Virus record (IMG/VR): IMGVR_UViG_3300017971_000194
Span: 1 to 64,000 of that record
Source of the DNA: a virus
DNA length: 64,000 bases
Reading direction: 5' to 3' (one strand)
The translations under genes were made by a program, and so were the position numbers. Shown here in pieces: positions 37,640-45,797 of the stretch. The notes below the pieces were generated by a model, which was not told the origin of the DNA, searched no databases, and saw only the letters and a program-made list of their open reading frames with translations. Numbering within the stretch: position 1 is the first letter of the stretch; every line of letters starts with the position of its first letter.

Positions 37640-37946
37640 CAAGTTCCTCCATTTTCTTGATCATAGCCTTCTTACAGGCATGCCATTTCCGACCTGGTTC
37701 AGCCTGCTCAACCACTTTGGTGATCACAAACTTCTCACCTTCCATATGGTATTTGACGAGGAACCATTCAGCAGGGTAATATCCAGACTGACTCCGACTC
37801 TCAAAATCCTGAACACCACGCTGACGAACCACAGCGTAATGCTTTCCTTGTTTGATCAGGTCAGGATTAGAATCACCATATCCATAGCTGATACCACGAT
37901 TTGAAAGTCGGTTCCCATCTACGATGTCATACTTTGCTGGAATCAT
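37626..37946 (-). CDS. Hypothetical protein, 106 aa
   Basis: A basic, beta-rich protein (GKHYAVVRQRGVQDFESRSQ, YYPAEWFLVKYHMEGEKFVI) ending in a helix with a Lys-rich patch. It overlaps both neighbours by about 15-20 bases. No recognised motif. Confidence 0.7.
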   Translation of the reverse strand: MIPAKYDIVDGNRLSNRGISYGYGDSNPDLIKQGKHYAVVRQRGVQDFESRSQSGYYPAEWFLVKYHMEGEKFVITKVVEQAEPGRKWHACKKAMIKKMEELDESK

Positions 37947-38148
37947 AACTTCCTTCCACAGAAATTCTTGATGGATGTAGCATTTCCACCATTATTTCAT
38001 TGACTCTAACAACAGCATTCAGGTCCCCTCGTTCATCTTTAAGGATACCCAGAAACTCAACTTTTGTGTTTCCCACCCCAACAGATTTCCCCACCAGCCC
38101 ACCAATTTTGGTACCCCATAACTTTTCAACGTCAGAAATTCTTTCCAT
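37927..38148 (-). CDS. Hypothetical protein, 73 aa
   Basis: A small beta-barrel-like chain (LVGKSVGVGNTKVEFLGIL, LNAVVRVNEIMVEMLHPSRI). It overlaps its upstream and downstream neighbours. The pattern resembles short SH3-like phage proteins, but no family is assigned. Confidence 0.65.
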   Translation of the reverse strand: MERISDVEKLWGTKIGGLVGKSVGVGNTKVEFLGILKDERGDLNAVVRVNEIMVEMLHPSRISVEGSYDSSKV

Positions 38149-38347
38149 GACAACCTCTTATTCCAATATGGAATTTCTCTTCACCATTCACCTTCATAGT
38201 GAACCCATCATCAGGTCTGACCGATAAATGAACCCACTCCTCATCTTTCCCCCAAAAATGGGAAAGAGGGTCAATCCGTTGAAAACCGAGAGTCTCAATT
38301 GTTGCAATTACAGATTCTTCTATCAAACATATATCTGACCATTCCAT
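38132..38347 (-). CDS. Hypothetical protein, 71 aa
   Basis: AGGAGAT precedes ATG 38347. It comprises a helix, a strand (WVHLSVRPDDGFTMKVNG) and a His/Gly-rich tail (FHIGIRGCHGKNF). It begins ten bases after the VWA gene stops, so it may be cotranscribed with the MoxR/VWA module. The family is unknown. Confidence 0.65.
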   Translation of the reverse strand: MEWSDICLIEESVIATIETLGFQRIDPLSHFWGKDEEWVHLSVRPDDGFTMKVNGEEKFHIGIRGCHGKNF

Positions 38348-38357
38348 TTACTATCTC

Positions 38358-39773
38358 CTATATGCTGAACACCAGGTCAGTAGCTTCATTAGGGCTGCTT
38401 ATGTTCTGGATTGCCACAGTCTCATCACAGTACGACTTCAGAGCAGCCTCACCGTAGCCAATCAAGATACCGTAAGTGTTGGCTTCCTTCTCCGCAGTCC
38501 TACACTTGTACTCTTCTGCAAAATCAGTGTCAGCCTCACCATCAGTGATGAGAACCACATCGGCCTTATTGAATTCAGACTCTTCGAGATCGGTCAGAGC
38601 TTGCTCCAACACGGGCTGGAACCGAGTACCACCACCACTGAAAAAATCCATAACATCCATCAGAGTGTTGATATCAGGCTTGCTGGAACCCTTCTCCCAT
38701 CGGAAGCTCTTCTGGACCTTGGTGTTAAAATGATGCAGCACAAAGCTACGATTCTGCTTCACAGCAATCTCCAACAGCCCCAGAGCCACTGCCTTGCTCC
38801 ATACTTCACGTTCTCCACTCATTGAGCTGCTGTTGTCAATAGCCACAATGATTGGACCCTTGTTCTGTGGCTCATTACCTTTCAGCTCGTAGCAGAGCAG
38901 GGACTTCTCGATCAAACCCTTGTAAAAGAGCTTCTTGAGCATTGGATTGCCCAATTTCACCATCTCAGAGGGAAGAAACCTGGAGAGGTCATCACCAACC
39001 ACGATATCACTGACCTCATCCCTGGCATAGTCTGTCTTGGAACGCTGCTTCTGGGCTGCTGTGAACCTCATCCGACCAGCCAGCTCAGCGAGTTGACGGA
39101 GCTTGTGACTGTTACGAACCCTCTGATACAGCTCACGCTTCTCCTGAACACTCCCACCCTTCCCATCAGTACCTTCCTCAGAACCCCAACCGAAGCTGTC
39201 ACAGACCTGCACATATTCCTCGATTTCCTCACTGGCCTTCTCAATGCCCTTCCTGATGGCTTGACGAACCTTTGAGGGGTCTATGCTGCCCATGTACTCT
39301 TCCATGGATTCCTGAAGAGCCTGGAGCTGCTCACGGGCCTTTTCAAGTTCACCTTCGACTGGAATATTGGCTTTTTGGAAGTTCTCAAGACCCTGAACCC
39401 TCTGCTGCATCTTGGGAAGCTGCTTTAGGGTATTGTCAGGCTTAGGAAGAGCTTTGAGGACTTGGGAGGACACCCCAGAGGCAGCAATCGAAGACCACAG
39501 TTCATCTCCCCGACACCGTTTCTGAAGGTTCTTGAACTCAGGGATCTCATCTGCACAAGCATGTGCCTTCTCAGCCCATTGATGCTCAGGAGACACCTCA
39601 TCAAGCTTCTCGGTACGGTCGGAATAACAACGACTAAAAGTCTCTCTCACGAAATCAGGCCATTCATTGAACCCACCCCGGACTCCCTCATTCACATCCA
39701 TGTCCTGGTTTTTGAACAGATAGTTATGCCATTTACTGCCTTTGAAAACGAGGTCGGTAGGGTCATTGCTCAT
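38358..39773 (-). CDS. VWA-domain protein, ViaA-like partner of the MoxR ATPase, 471 aa
   Basis: The C-terminal third is a von Willebrand A domain with MIDAS VAIDNSSSMSG (around residue 312), SGGGTRFQPVLEQAL supplying the MIDAS Thr, and VVLITDGEADTD. The N-terminal region is long, helical and partly coiled coil (EKAREQLQALQESMEEYMG), as in ViaA/CoxE proteins that partner MoxR-type ATPases. A promoter-like element (39792-39822) with GGAGG precedes it. The gene is G+C-rich relative to neighbours. The likely role is metal-dependent substrate binding for the ATPase at 39869. Confidence 0.85.
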   Translation of the reverse strand: MSNDPTDLVFKGSKWHNYLFKNQDMDVNEGVRGGFNEWPDFVRETFSRCYSDRTEKLDEVSPEHQWAEKAHACADEIPEFKNLQKRCRGDELWSSIAASGVSSQVLKALPKPDNTLKQLPKMQQRVQGLENFQKANIPVEGELEKAREQLQALQESMEEYMGSIDPSKVRQAIRKGIEKASEEIEEYVQVCDSFGWGSEEGTDGKGGSVQEKRELYQRVRNSHKLRQLAELAGRMRFTAAQKQRSKTDYARDEVSDIVVGDDLSRFLPSEMVKLGNPMLKKLFYKGLIEKSLLCYELKGNEPQNKGPIIVAIDNSSSMSGEREVWSKAVALGLLEIAVKQNRSFVLHHFNTKVQKSFRWEKGSSKPDINTLMDVMDFFSGGGTRFQPVLEQALTDLEESEFNKADVVLITDGEADTDFAEEYKCRTAEKEANTYGILIGYGEAALKSYCDETVAIQNISSPNEATDLVFSI

Positions 39774-39791
39774 GTCATTCCTCCTATTATT

Positions 39792-39822
39792 CTATACTGA
39801 ATCTTTTTGGCTTTTTAAATTA
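39792..39822 (-). promoter_or_regulatory. Bipartite promoter-like element (copy 4)
   Basis: On the minus strand: AATTTAAAAA, 10 bases, TTCAGTATAGA, with GGAGG of the VWA gene six bases on. Confidence 0.65.
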
Positions 39823-39868
39823 TTTTTTCTAGGAATTTGAATTTTTCGGGAAATTAGGAGGGAGAGGA

Positions 39869-41017
39869 TTACAGCTTGATACCGGAAGCAATGGCAGTCT
39901 TCCTCATGTTCTCCTTGTAGAGGTCGGACACCTGGTCGAGAATCTTCTGAATCCGAGCCTTCTTGGAAGCACTCTGCTTCTTTCCTGCCAGCTCCTTTAC
40001 CTTATCTTCAATCTTCTCCAACTGGGCATTGGCATCAGCAGCAGCAGTGATGAAACCAATCTTGTCCCCAGTGGGGGAAGGCAGATTCTCACAGATCTCC
40101 TTGGCAGAGTCAAACAACTCAACAGCCTTGGCCAGCCAGGGGTTGGTGATGTTCCTGATCTCATCAGCCACCACGTTGATCTCTTTAGGCTCCCTCCACA
40201 ACATGTGGATGAGCATCTCAAAGTGGTCCTGAGACACCTCGGAATCACCCTCCAGGTAAGCAAAAGCCTTGAGAGCCTTCACGATCCGCTTCCACCTACG
40301 ATCCGACACCTTGATACCCTTCTGCTCCAAGGTGTGCTTGATACCCAGCAGGTTGTCGATCTCAGCATCTGGGAAGGTCACGTTAGCAGCTTCCTTCTGA
40401 GCCTCTTTCACATCATCGAGAGTGATGGTAACAGTAGGAGCAGGGTCAGAACTATCGGTCAGGAGGGACTTCAGAGAGCCCTGGTCCTTGACGTAGCTGA
40501 CCCAGTAACGAACCAGGAAGCGGTCGAACAGGGCTTCGAGGTTGTCACTCTCAGGCATCTCGTTGCTGGCACCGAACACGGTCAGGAGAGGACAGTCCAT
40601 GGGAGTACCGTTGTTATGGAACTTTCTCTCATTGACCAGGGTCAGGAGACTGTTCAGGATGGACGAATTGGCCTTGAAGATTTCGTCCAGGAAAGCAATG
40701 TTGCACTCAGGGAGCTTACCAGTGGTCACACGACTGAACTGGTCATTCTCCAGACCTTTCAGAGAGACAGGTCCGAAGACCTCTTCCGGGGTGCTGAACT
40801 TGGTGAGCAGCCACTGGAAGAAGCTGCTACCGTCAATGCTCTGACAGAGCGTGTTTGCCAGGGCTGATTTACCAGTCCCTGGAGGGCCGAAGAGCAGGGT
40901 GTGCTCACCAGCCAGAAGAGCAGTCAAGGAGCCATCAATCTCCTCATCCCGCTCGTAAAAGGACTTCTTGAGACTGTCACGAAGCTGCTGAATCTTGCTG
41001 TTGGTCTTTGTGGTCAT
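39869..41017 (-). CDS. MoxR/RavA-type AAA+ ATPase, 382 aa
   Basis: Walker A LLFGPPGTGKSALAN (41-55), Walker B IAFLDEIFKAN (107-117), sensor 1 VFGASNEMPES and an arginine-finger region LFDRFLVRYWV identify an AAA+ ATPase. The PEEVFGPVSLKGL block is the MoxR/RavA signature. These hexamers use ATP to remodel or insert cofactors into protein complexes together with VWA partners, here the neighbouring gene at 38358. The C-terminal 120 residues are helical. It has its own promoter-like element and GGAGGTG site. G+C-rich. Confidence 0.9.
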   Translation of the reverse strand: MTTKTNSKIQQLRDSLKKSFYERDEEIDGSLTALLAGEHTLLFGPPGTGKSALANTLCQSIDGSSFFQWLLTKFSTPEEVFGPVSLKGLENDQFSRVTTGKLPECNIAFLDEIFKANSSILNSLLTLVNERKFHNNGTPMDCPLLTVFGASNEMPESDNLEALFDRFLVRYWVSYVKDQGSLKSLLTDSSDPAPTVTITLDDVKEAQKEAANVTFPDAEIDNLLGIKHTLEQKGIKVSDRRWKRIVKALKAFAYLEGDSEVSQDHFEMLIHMLWREPKEINVVADEIRNITNPWLAKAVELFDSAKEICENLPSPTGDKIGFITAAADANAQLEKIEDKVKELAGKKQSASKKARIQKILDQVSDLYKENMRKTAIASGIKL

Positions 41018-41035
41018 TGTGTCACCTCCTACTAT

Positions 41036-41066
41036 TCTATACTGAGACTTTCTGGATTTTTAAATT
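41036..41066 (-). promoter_or_regulatory. Bipartite promoter-like element (copy 5)
   Basis: On the minus strand: AATTTAAAAA, 10 bases, CTCAGTATAGA, followed by GGAGG of the MoxR gene. Confidence 0.65.
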
Positions 41067-41127
41067 AGAAAAGTAACTTTTTTGAGATTTTTTCTGAAGA
41101 AAATGAGGGGAGGTATTTACCGGGAAA

Positions 41128-42018
41128 TTACTCAGAATCAGAGCCCTGCTTCAGACCGAGCATATCAGCCACGGTCTTCTCCATCTTACCGATCTGCTCT
41201 TCGAGGTCGGTGTGGACCATCTGGACCATGCCAGCATAGAGTTTTGCCACCTTCCTCAGTTCCTCGAACCGAGCCAGCCGACGCTTGAGGGTCGAGGGAC
41301 GAGTCTGCTCAGCACTGAACTCCTCGATCTCAGCCTTGATCTCGTTGATCTGCTCTTGCAGATCGGCACGAGTGGCCTTACCAATGCTGTCACGGGCTTC
41401 TTCGGAGTCGTAGATGGGCAGAAGCCACATCTCAGACTCACCAAGCTGTTCCACCACTGCCCTCATGGACCGCATCAGGTCAGCATGGGCAGCAGGCACG
41501 AACCAGGCAGTCCCCACAGGAACTCCCGACTTGTCTTTGCAGACATCCACGACCATCTTACGAACATCATCCGTTGTCACCGAGCCCACAAGCTCGTTGA
41601 ACTTTGCATCCACCTTACGGACATGGGGATTGTAGGGATCGGAGTAGGTGGGGTTACCAGTATCCCTGTTGAGGGTCAGCCTGGATACCTGGTTGTAGTG
41701 GAGGATGTTGTTGTGCTCATCCTTCTCTTCCCTGACGAGCCCCCAGGTAATCTCTCCCTTGGTTTTGGAGATTTGCCGCAGGAGATGATCTTCCATCCCT
41801 GTGGCACGACGGCAAGCATACTGCCATGCCTGGTCCGGGTTCATACCGTCAGGCAGGAGCTTCTCTGGGAACTGATTGGCATTGGCCATGTTGACCAGAT
41901 CAGCATGCTTCGTAGTTGCGTTACGAAACCTCGGGAAGACTATATCTCCGAGGTGCTTGCCACCTTGCTGCTGGGCCTGGGCTGCTCTGATAACTTCGTT
42001 TGCTTCTCTCGGGGTCAT
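41128..42018 (-). CDS. Third member of the MoxR/VWA module (DUF6744-like), 296 aa
   Basis: A G+C-rich gene transcribed ahead of the MoxR and VWA genes, with the same promoter-like element. The N-terminal half is mixed (GLVREEKDEHNNILHYNQV, VPVGTAWFVPAAHADLMRSM) and the C-terminal half a long coiled coil (about 210-285). I recall a similar protein beside MoxR and VWA genes in other phages, annotated DUF6744, but without a search this is tentative. It probably serves as an adaptor or substrate-side partner of the ATPase. Confidence 0.75.
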   Translation of the reverse strand: MTPREANEVIRAAQAQQQGGKHLGDIVFPRFRNATTKHADLVNMANANQFPEKLLPDGMNPDQAWQYACRRATGMEDHLLRQISKTKGEITWGLVREEKDEHNNILHYNQVSRLTLNRDTGNPTYSDPYNPHVRKVDAKFNELVGSVTTDDVRKMVVDVCKDKSGVPVGTAWFVPAAHADLMRSMRAVVEQLGESEMWLLPIYDSEEARDSIGKATRADLQEQINEIKAEIEEFSAEQTRPSTLKRRLARFEELRKVAKLYAGMVQMVHTDLEEQIGKMEKTVADMLGLKQGSDSE

Positions 42019-42055
42019 GTTGTCACCTCCTGGTGTTAGTTTCTCGTTCCATCTC

Positions 42056-42086
42056 TATATACTGAAGAGATCCAGTTTTTTAAATT
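42056..42086 (-). promoter_or_regulatory. Bipartite promoter-like element (copy 6)
   Basis: On the minus strand: AATTTAAAAA, 10 bases, TTCAGTATATA. Here about 20 extra bases separate it from the GGAGGTG of the gene at 41128-42018, unlike the tight spacing elsewhere. Confidence 0.65.
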
Positions 42087-42158
42087 AAAAAAATAAAAAA
42101 GTTGAGGTGACGATATCCTTTTTATATCTTAGCATGTTAGTATGAAAGGAGTTCAAAA

Positions 42159-42995
42159 ATGCCAAATCAAATGACAGATGTTCAAGATAGCATCATCACA
42201 TTTTTCACTGAAACCCCTAGCCCTAATGATGATATGGTGCATGGTCTTGCCACTCAATTGGGATTAGACCCCCACATTCTAGAGAATGAAATCTACAACT
42301 TACTCTCATCTTACATCAATGATGTTGGTAAGCATGATCATATGACTGATGAGGAATTTGATGCTAATGAGTTAGCTATGGGTATCGAAGTTGAACTGGA
42401 ACATACTGACAATAGATCTATAGCAAAATCCATAGCCAAAGATCACCTCGAAGAAGTGCCTGATTATTATACCAGACTCAAAGCTATGGAAGAAGAAGCT
42501 GGGGTAACTAGCTCTGTAAAACGAGCCGTTAAAAATGCTAGGGTAGCGGCTGAAAAAGAAGTGACGGTCATGGTTAAAACTCAAGACCTTCTCGACTACT
42601 TGATCGGTGACATACGATATTTCTACAGGAATGGATTGTTCTTTGAGCATGATGAAGGGATAGCATCAATTGATGGTAGAGACCTTCTCGATGTGACTCT
42701 AGAACAACTAGTTGGAGACTTCAAGATTGGTGATTCTAAGACTAAGATCATGATGAATCCACAAGATATACATGAATATATGTCTGGTAGTGGTTATCGA
42801 TCTATGGATTACACCACAGAAGATGCTATAGAAGAATTCAAAGATGATCCCTTAGGTATCTTATCAGGTATGCAAAGTGCTTTTAATGTCTCAGTAGATC
42901 CTTATGCATATGCTAGGCAAACCGAATACTGGGAAGAAGAAAACGAAAGTGAAGAGTACCTAGATGAGGATTATGAAGATAGTCCCTTTTCCTGA
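42159..42995 (+). CDS. DUF5661-like phage protein, 278 aa, plus strand
   Basis: Residues about 64-110 (FDANELAMGIEVELEHTDNR then SIAKSIAKDHLEEVPDYYTRL) match the DUF5661 pattern, a short His/Glu helix pair found in phage and bacterial proteins. The remainder is acidic, with a very acidic C-terminus. AAAGGAG lies ahead of the ATG. It is opposite in strand to its neighbours and its end overlaps the convergent gene by 25 bases. Function is unknown. Confidence 0.75.
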   Translation: MPNQMTDVQDSIITFFTETPSPNDDMVHGLATQLGLDPHILENEIYNLLSSYINDVGKHDHMTDEEFDANELAMGIEVELEHTDNRSIAKSIAKDHLEEVPDYYTRLKAMEEEAGVTSSVKRAVKNARVAAEKEVTVMVKTQDLLDYLIGDIRYFYRNGLFFEHDEGIASIDGRDLLDVTLEQLVGDFKIGDSKTKIMMNPQDIHEYMSGSGYRSMDYTTEDAIEEFKDDPLGILSGMQSAFNVSVDPYAYARQTEYWEEENESEEYLDEDYEDSPFS

Positions 42996-43423
42996 TCCCT
43001 AATCCCCGATAAAATCTCACTTGGTTTCTGATCTGCACCTGATTTCATAATTTCCACAACCTTTTCAATTTCATCCTGAGAAGGGTTATGTGTGCAAATC
43101 AGCCCAGATATCCTATTCTCATCCACTATCTTATAAACATCAGCCCAAGTTCTTCCAATTTGAGGTAAGATTCTTTCTAAGGCTGGTTCTCCTGCTTTAC
43201 CTACCAGATGTTCAAACATCGAATCAAAACTGTAGAAATACGAAGTACGACCCTTCTTCAAAACCAACGGATACCCTCCAGCAGCCATGTCACGGACAAA
43301 ATGAGTCCCACTATTGAGAGACTTGTCCCACTTCATTCTATCAAGGTCAATATAGGGGTCCAAAAGGTCCCTTGCCTCTTTATATTTTGGATTCCAGATT
43401 TTCTTGGTCTTTACTTTGCCCAT
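42971..43423 (-). CDS. Hypothetical protein, 150 aa
   Basis: The start is put at ATG 43423 to avoid a long overlap with the phosphatase gene. The ribosome site is weak. The protein is basic at the N-terminus (GKVKTKKIWNPKYKEARD) with a globular middle (GTHFVRDMAAGGYPLVLKK). The family is not recognised. Confidence 0.65.
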   Translation of the reverse strand: MGKVKTKKIWNPKYKEARDLLDPYIDLDRMKWDKSLNSGTHFVRDMAAGGYPLVLKKGRTSYFYSFDSMFEHLVGKAGEPALERILPQIGRTWADVYKIVDENRISGLICTHNPSQDEIEKVVEIMKSGADQKPSEILSGIRDQEKGLSS

Positions 43424-43785
43424 ATCCGTTTCGCTATCCCTCTCAAACCACTGGACACTTCCCAATATGGTTTGAAATTACTGACCTGCTCCAGTACCGT
43501 ATCATAATCCCCCTTAAAGGTAATGGCATTATCATCAATATACAGCTTTGCTGGTATCTTGATATTCGTCACATCTTCAATATACAGCATAAGATCGTTT
43601 TTTAACAACCAATTCTCTACATCCTCAAGAGGGGTTCGAGCCGTAAAAACCACCAAAGAGTAACCTTGGTCTTTCAGAGCTTCCAAAAATTCTTTGATAC
43701 CAGGTCTGGGAGGAGGTATTTCTCCTGGTACCCACCCTTCATAAAGATTGAAGACCCCATCAAAATCTAACAATATTCTGTCCAT
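43411..43785 (-). CDS. HAD-superfamily phosphatase-like protein, 124 aa
   Basis: Motif I is ILLDFDGVFN (nucleophile Asp and acid Asp near residues 6-8), motif II is SLVVFTART (Thr/Ser), and motif III/IV is PAKLYIDDNAITF with an acidic pair and preceding Lys. The compact size without a cap domain fits small phage HAD enzymes acting on nucleotides or polynucleotide 3' ends. A kinase-phosphatase partner for RNA repair is possible but unproven. The start is ATG 43785, six bases after GAGGAG. Confidence 0.8.
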   Translation of the reverse strand: MDRILLDFDGVFNLYEGWVPGEIPPPRPGIKEFLEALKDQGYSLVVFTARTPLEDVENWLLKNDLMLYIEDVTNIKIPAKLYIDDNAITFKGDYDTVLEQVSNFKPYWEVSSGLRGIAKRIWAK

Positions 43786-43849
43786 TACCAACTCCTCAAT
43801 AATTTATCTCTACTGTACTATAGATATAAAACATCTAGGAGACACTACG

Positions 43850-44047
43850 ATGAAAAAGACAGGAGATGCAAAACCAATAAATGTGGTTTCAGAATCAACT
43901 CAAGATCAAGAAGAAGGGATCTACACCAGAGATTTCATCCATCCCTGGGCTGACAAGAGCACCTTAAAAGAGGTGTGTAAGGCTTTGGATGTACCTGAAG
44001 AAATAGGAGAAAAGAACGTGAGGGTGACTGTCAAAGTTTTACCCTAA
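43850..44047 (+). CDS. Hypothetical protein, 65 aa, plus strand
   Basis: It starts at ATG 43850 with TCTAGGAG upstream. A GTACTATAGAT sequence 35 bases earlier may be a promoter core. The product begins MKKTGDAKPINVVSESTQD and ends in a strand (KNVRVTVKVLP). It is acidic and small. The family is unknown. Confidence 0.6.
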   Translation: MKKTGDAKPINVVSESTQDQEEGIYTRDFIHPWADKSTLKEVCKALDVPEEIGEKNVRVTVKVLP

Positions 44048-44085
44048 GTTCATATCTTCTAGAAGTTCACACCTAATAAATCGTA

Positions 44086-44124
44086 TATTTCTATACATAT
44101 AATCTGTGTTCATATATAGAAATA
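44086..44124. repeat. Inverted repeat between convergent genes
   Basis: TATTTCTATA and TATAGAAATA are 10-bp arms at 44086-44095 and 44115-44124. They sit between the ends of convergent genes and could form a weak bidirectional terminator or a protein-binding site. The all-A/T stem makes termination uncertain. Confidence 0.4.
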
Positions 44125-44137
44125 ATCAATAATTGAA

Positions 44138-44350
44138 TTATACCAGAACCGAATCCGAGAGGGTTTTTACTTCCCTGAACTGGTCTGCCATTTCTTCGAG
44201 AAATTCCCAACACCCGTCACAGAGATGAAACGACTTTGCAGGCATCTCAAGGAACCCTACTTTAAAGGCTTCTTTGTTTTGGCAGAATGAACAAGAGCAA
44301 TCTTTATGCTCTCCATCAGGATCAAGAACTTGTAATGTCAAAGACTTCAT
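44138..44350 (-). CDS. Zinc-finger protein, 70 aa
   Basis: CSCSFCQNKEAF (residues about 18-29) and HLCDGCWEF (42-50) form two Cys pairs of the treble-clef or ribbon type. GGAGGG precedes the ATG. It is a possible nucleic-acid or protein adaptor. There is no family beyond the zinc motif. Confidence 0.7.
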   Translation of the reverse strand: MKSLTLQVLDPDGEHKDCSCSFCQNKEAFKVGFLEMPAKSFHLCDGCWEFLEEMADQFREVKTLSDSVLV

Positions 44351-44420
44351 AGTACCCTCCAGACAAAAAATTTTCTATATTCTATACTATTGGGTACTGA
44401 CTTGTAAATATATATTAAGC

Positions 44421-44615
44421 TTATGATTCTAGATTACAGCTATCACCATAATCGGTTTTGTACCACCCAGTACCTTTGAGATGAAAAGAGGTGAGAGAAA
44501 TCAATCTACGGACTTCCCCCCCACAATCATGCTCTTTCAAAGGTTCATCATGGATACTTTGTGTAGCTTCAAACTTCTCTTTACACTTCAGACATTCGTA
44601 CTCATACGTAGGCAT
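44421..44615 (-). CDS. FmdB-like zinc-ribbon protein, 64 aa
   Basis: The start [16 protein letters not shown] is the signature of the FmdB regulatory-protein family: a short ribbon with CxxC and a second pair, here reduced to HDCGG. Members are small putative regulators. The Phe-Thr-rich tail ends with [16 protein letters not shown], also typical of the family. GGGAGG lies upstream. Confidence 0.85.
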   Translation of the reverse strand: MPTYEYECLKCKEKFEATQSIHDEPLKEHDCGGEVRRLISLTSFHLKGTGWYKTDYGDSCNLES

Positions 44616-44617
44616 TA

Positions 44618-45166
44618 TTAACCTCCCATCTTTACAACCGCTCCAGGCTGTATAAACATTTCTTGCATTCTGGGCTCAGTAGTTTCAGACTCCATGATCA
44701 CCTTTTTAGGTTCTGGTTCTGATACAGGCTTCTTCACTGGCTCTGATACAGGCTTCTTCACTGGCTCTGGTTCTGACTCACCCACTTTCAGTATCGTCTT
44801 AGGAGTGTTTGTGTTTCTCAGAATATAATGCTCTTCATCTTCAGTGACATGTATCTGTGGTTTTTCCTCTCCTTCAAATTGAGCTGGGACACTTCTTATA
44901 TCAACAATAGGATAAGTCACAGTGGGATGACCTTCTTGAGGATTCAAACACTTGAATTCCTGTCTTCTTATCCCTTCATATTGAGGATCATCTGGATCAG
45001 CTCGCTCAGGATTAAAGAGAACATCCATCTGAGTTTCCATACGCAAAGCCCAAGAAGACCGTTTGGATCTCTGACATGACTCGTTCTGACAACGTACACA
45101 CCAGACTCTCTCGAAATCTCTGGGAGACAACTCGAACTGGTTACATTCTTTTACATAGTCATTCAC
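44618..45166 (-). CDS. Hypothetical protein with Pro/Glu/Lys repeats, 182 aa
   Basis: The N-terminal part has three Cys ([15 protein letters not shown], residues 22-36), suggesting a zinc site. The C-terminal third is a low-complexity tract with two tandem copies of SEPVKKPV (about 130-150), probably disordered. The repeat is also visible in the DNA around 44720-44770. Function is unknown. Confidence 0.7.
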   Translation of the reverse strand: MNDYVKECNQFELSPRDFERVWCVRCQNESCQRSKRSSWALRMETQMDVLFNPERADPDDPQYEGIRRQEFKCLNPQEGHPTVTYPIVDIRSVPAQFEGEEKPQIHVTEDEEHYILRNTNTPKTILKVGESEPEPVKKPVSEPVKKPVSEPEPKKVIMESETTEPRMQEMFIQPGAVVKMGG

Positions 45167-45317
45167 TTATCGTATCCCATAGTAATTGGAAATTGATGCA
45201 CTTTTCACAACCTTTCCCCATACGAACCTTACCACAGATTCGTTGCCATTTTTGTCTCAATTCAAATTCTGTACGGTCTTTTACAGGATCAGGCTTGATC
45301 CCCTTCAGGACTGACAT
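45159..45317 (-). CDS. Hypothetical protein, 52 aa
   Basis: The start is placed at ATG 45317 to limit overlap with the coiled-coil gene. The product is basic with two Cys in KGCEKCINF near its end and a Trp/Gln-rich helix (RTEFELRQKWQRICGKV). Its short length makes this a moderate call. Confidence 0.55.
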   Translation of the reverse strand: MSVLKGIKPDPVKDRTEFELRQKWQRICGKVRMGKGCEKCINFQLLWDTISE

Positions 45318-45786
45318 TGGGGGGAAGGATCGAGTCACTGCACACGCTATTTTCAGTGTGGGAGCGTTCATAACTACGCATATCCTCCAACTGAACTTCG
45401 AGTTCTTTGATCCTTTGACATAATGACTCTTTTGCCTTTCTTGTGTTCTCTTTCAAAGCCTCAGGAATTTCTTCATGATGCTCTAGCTCATTTTCCCTTC
45501 GGATCACATCAGCCAGTCTAGATTTTAAATGCTGAACCTCAAACTCTAGATCCGAGATCATCTTTAAATGACTAGCTTTCGTCTCCGATATTATATTATT
45601 ATCCCTAAGTTCTTTCAACAAGTTTTCTAGAAATGTTTGTGTTTTACTCACTTCCTCAGCCATTGTTTGCATGAAATCAATAGCTTTATCCAACCGATTA
45701 TTGATTTTGGGATCTGTAGATTCTTCTTGAATACCTAGAAGAATCTCTTCTAACTGCTGGACCCTCTCCTTTAACTTCCTATTCAT
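45289..45786 (-). CDS. Coiled-coil protein, 165 aa
   Basis: Nearly the whole chain is heptad-patterned (LKERVQQLEEILLGIQEE; ISDLEFEVQHLKSRLADV; SLCQRIKELEVQLEDMRS), giving three coiled-coil segments and a polar tail. It begins 12 bases downstream of the DNA polymerase gene and may be an accessory of the replication cluster, though composition alone does not show this. Confidence 0.75.
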   Translation of the reverse strand: MNRKLKERVQQLEEILLGIQEESTDPKINNRLDKAIDFMQTMAEEVSKTQTFLENLLKELRDNNIISETKASHLKMISDLEFEVQHLKSRLADVIRRENELEHHEEIPEALKENTRKAKESLCQRIKELEVQLEDMRSYERSHTENSVCSDSILPPNVSPEGDQA

Positions 45787-45797
45787 TCCAGACCTTT

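Noticed and set aside
40205-40867. Open frame of 220 codons on the plus strand
   Set aside because: It is antisense to the MoxR ATPase gene with intact Walker motifs. No start signals are visible.
41212-42039. Open frame of 275 codons on the plus strand
   Set aside because: It is antisense to the G+C-rich gene at 41128-42018, has no ribosome site or promoter, and G+C-rich genes commonly give such shadows.
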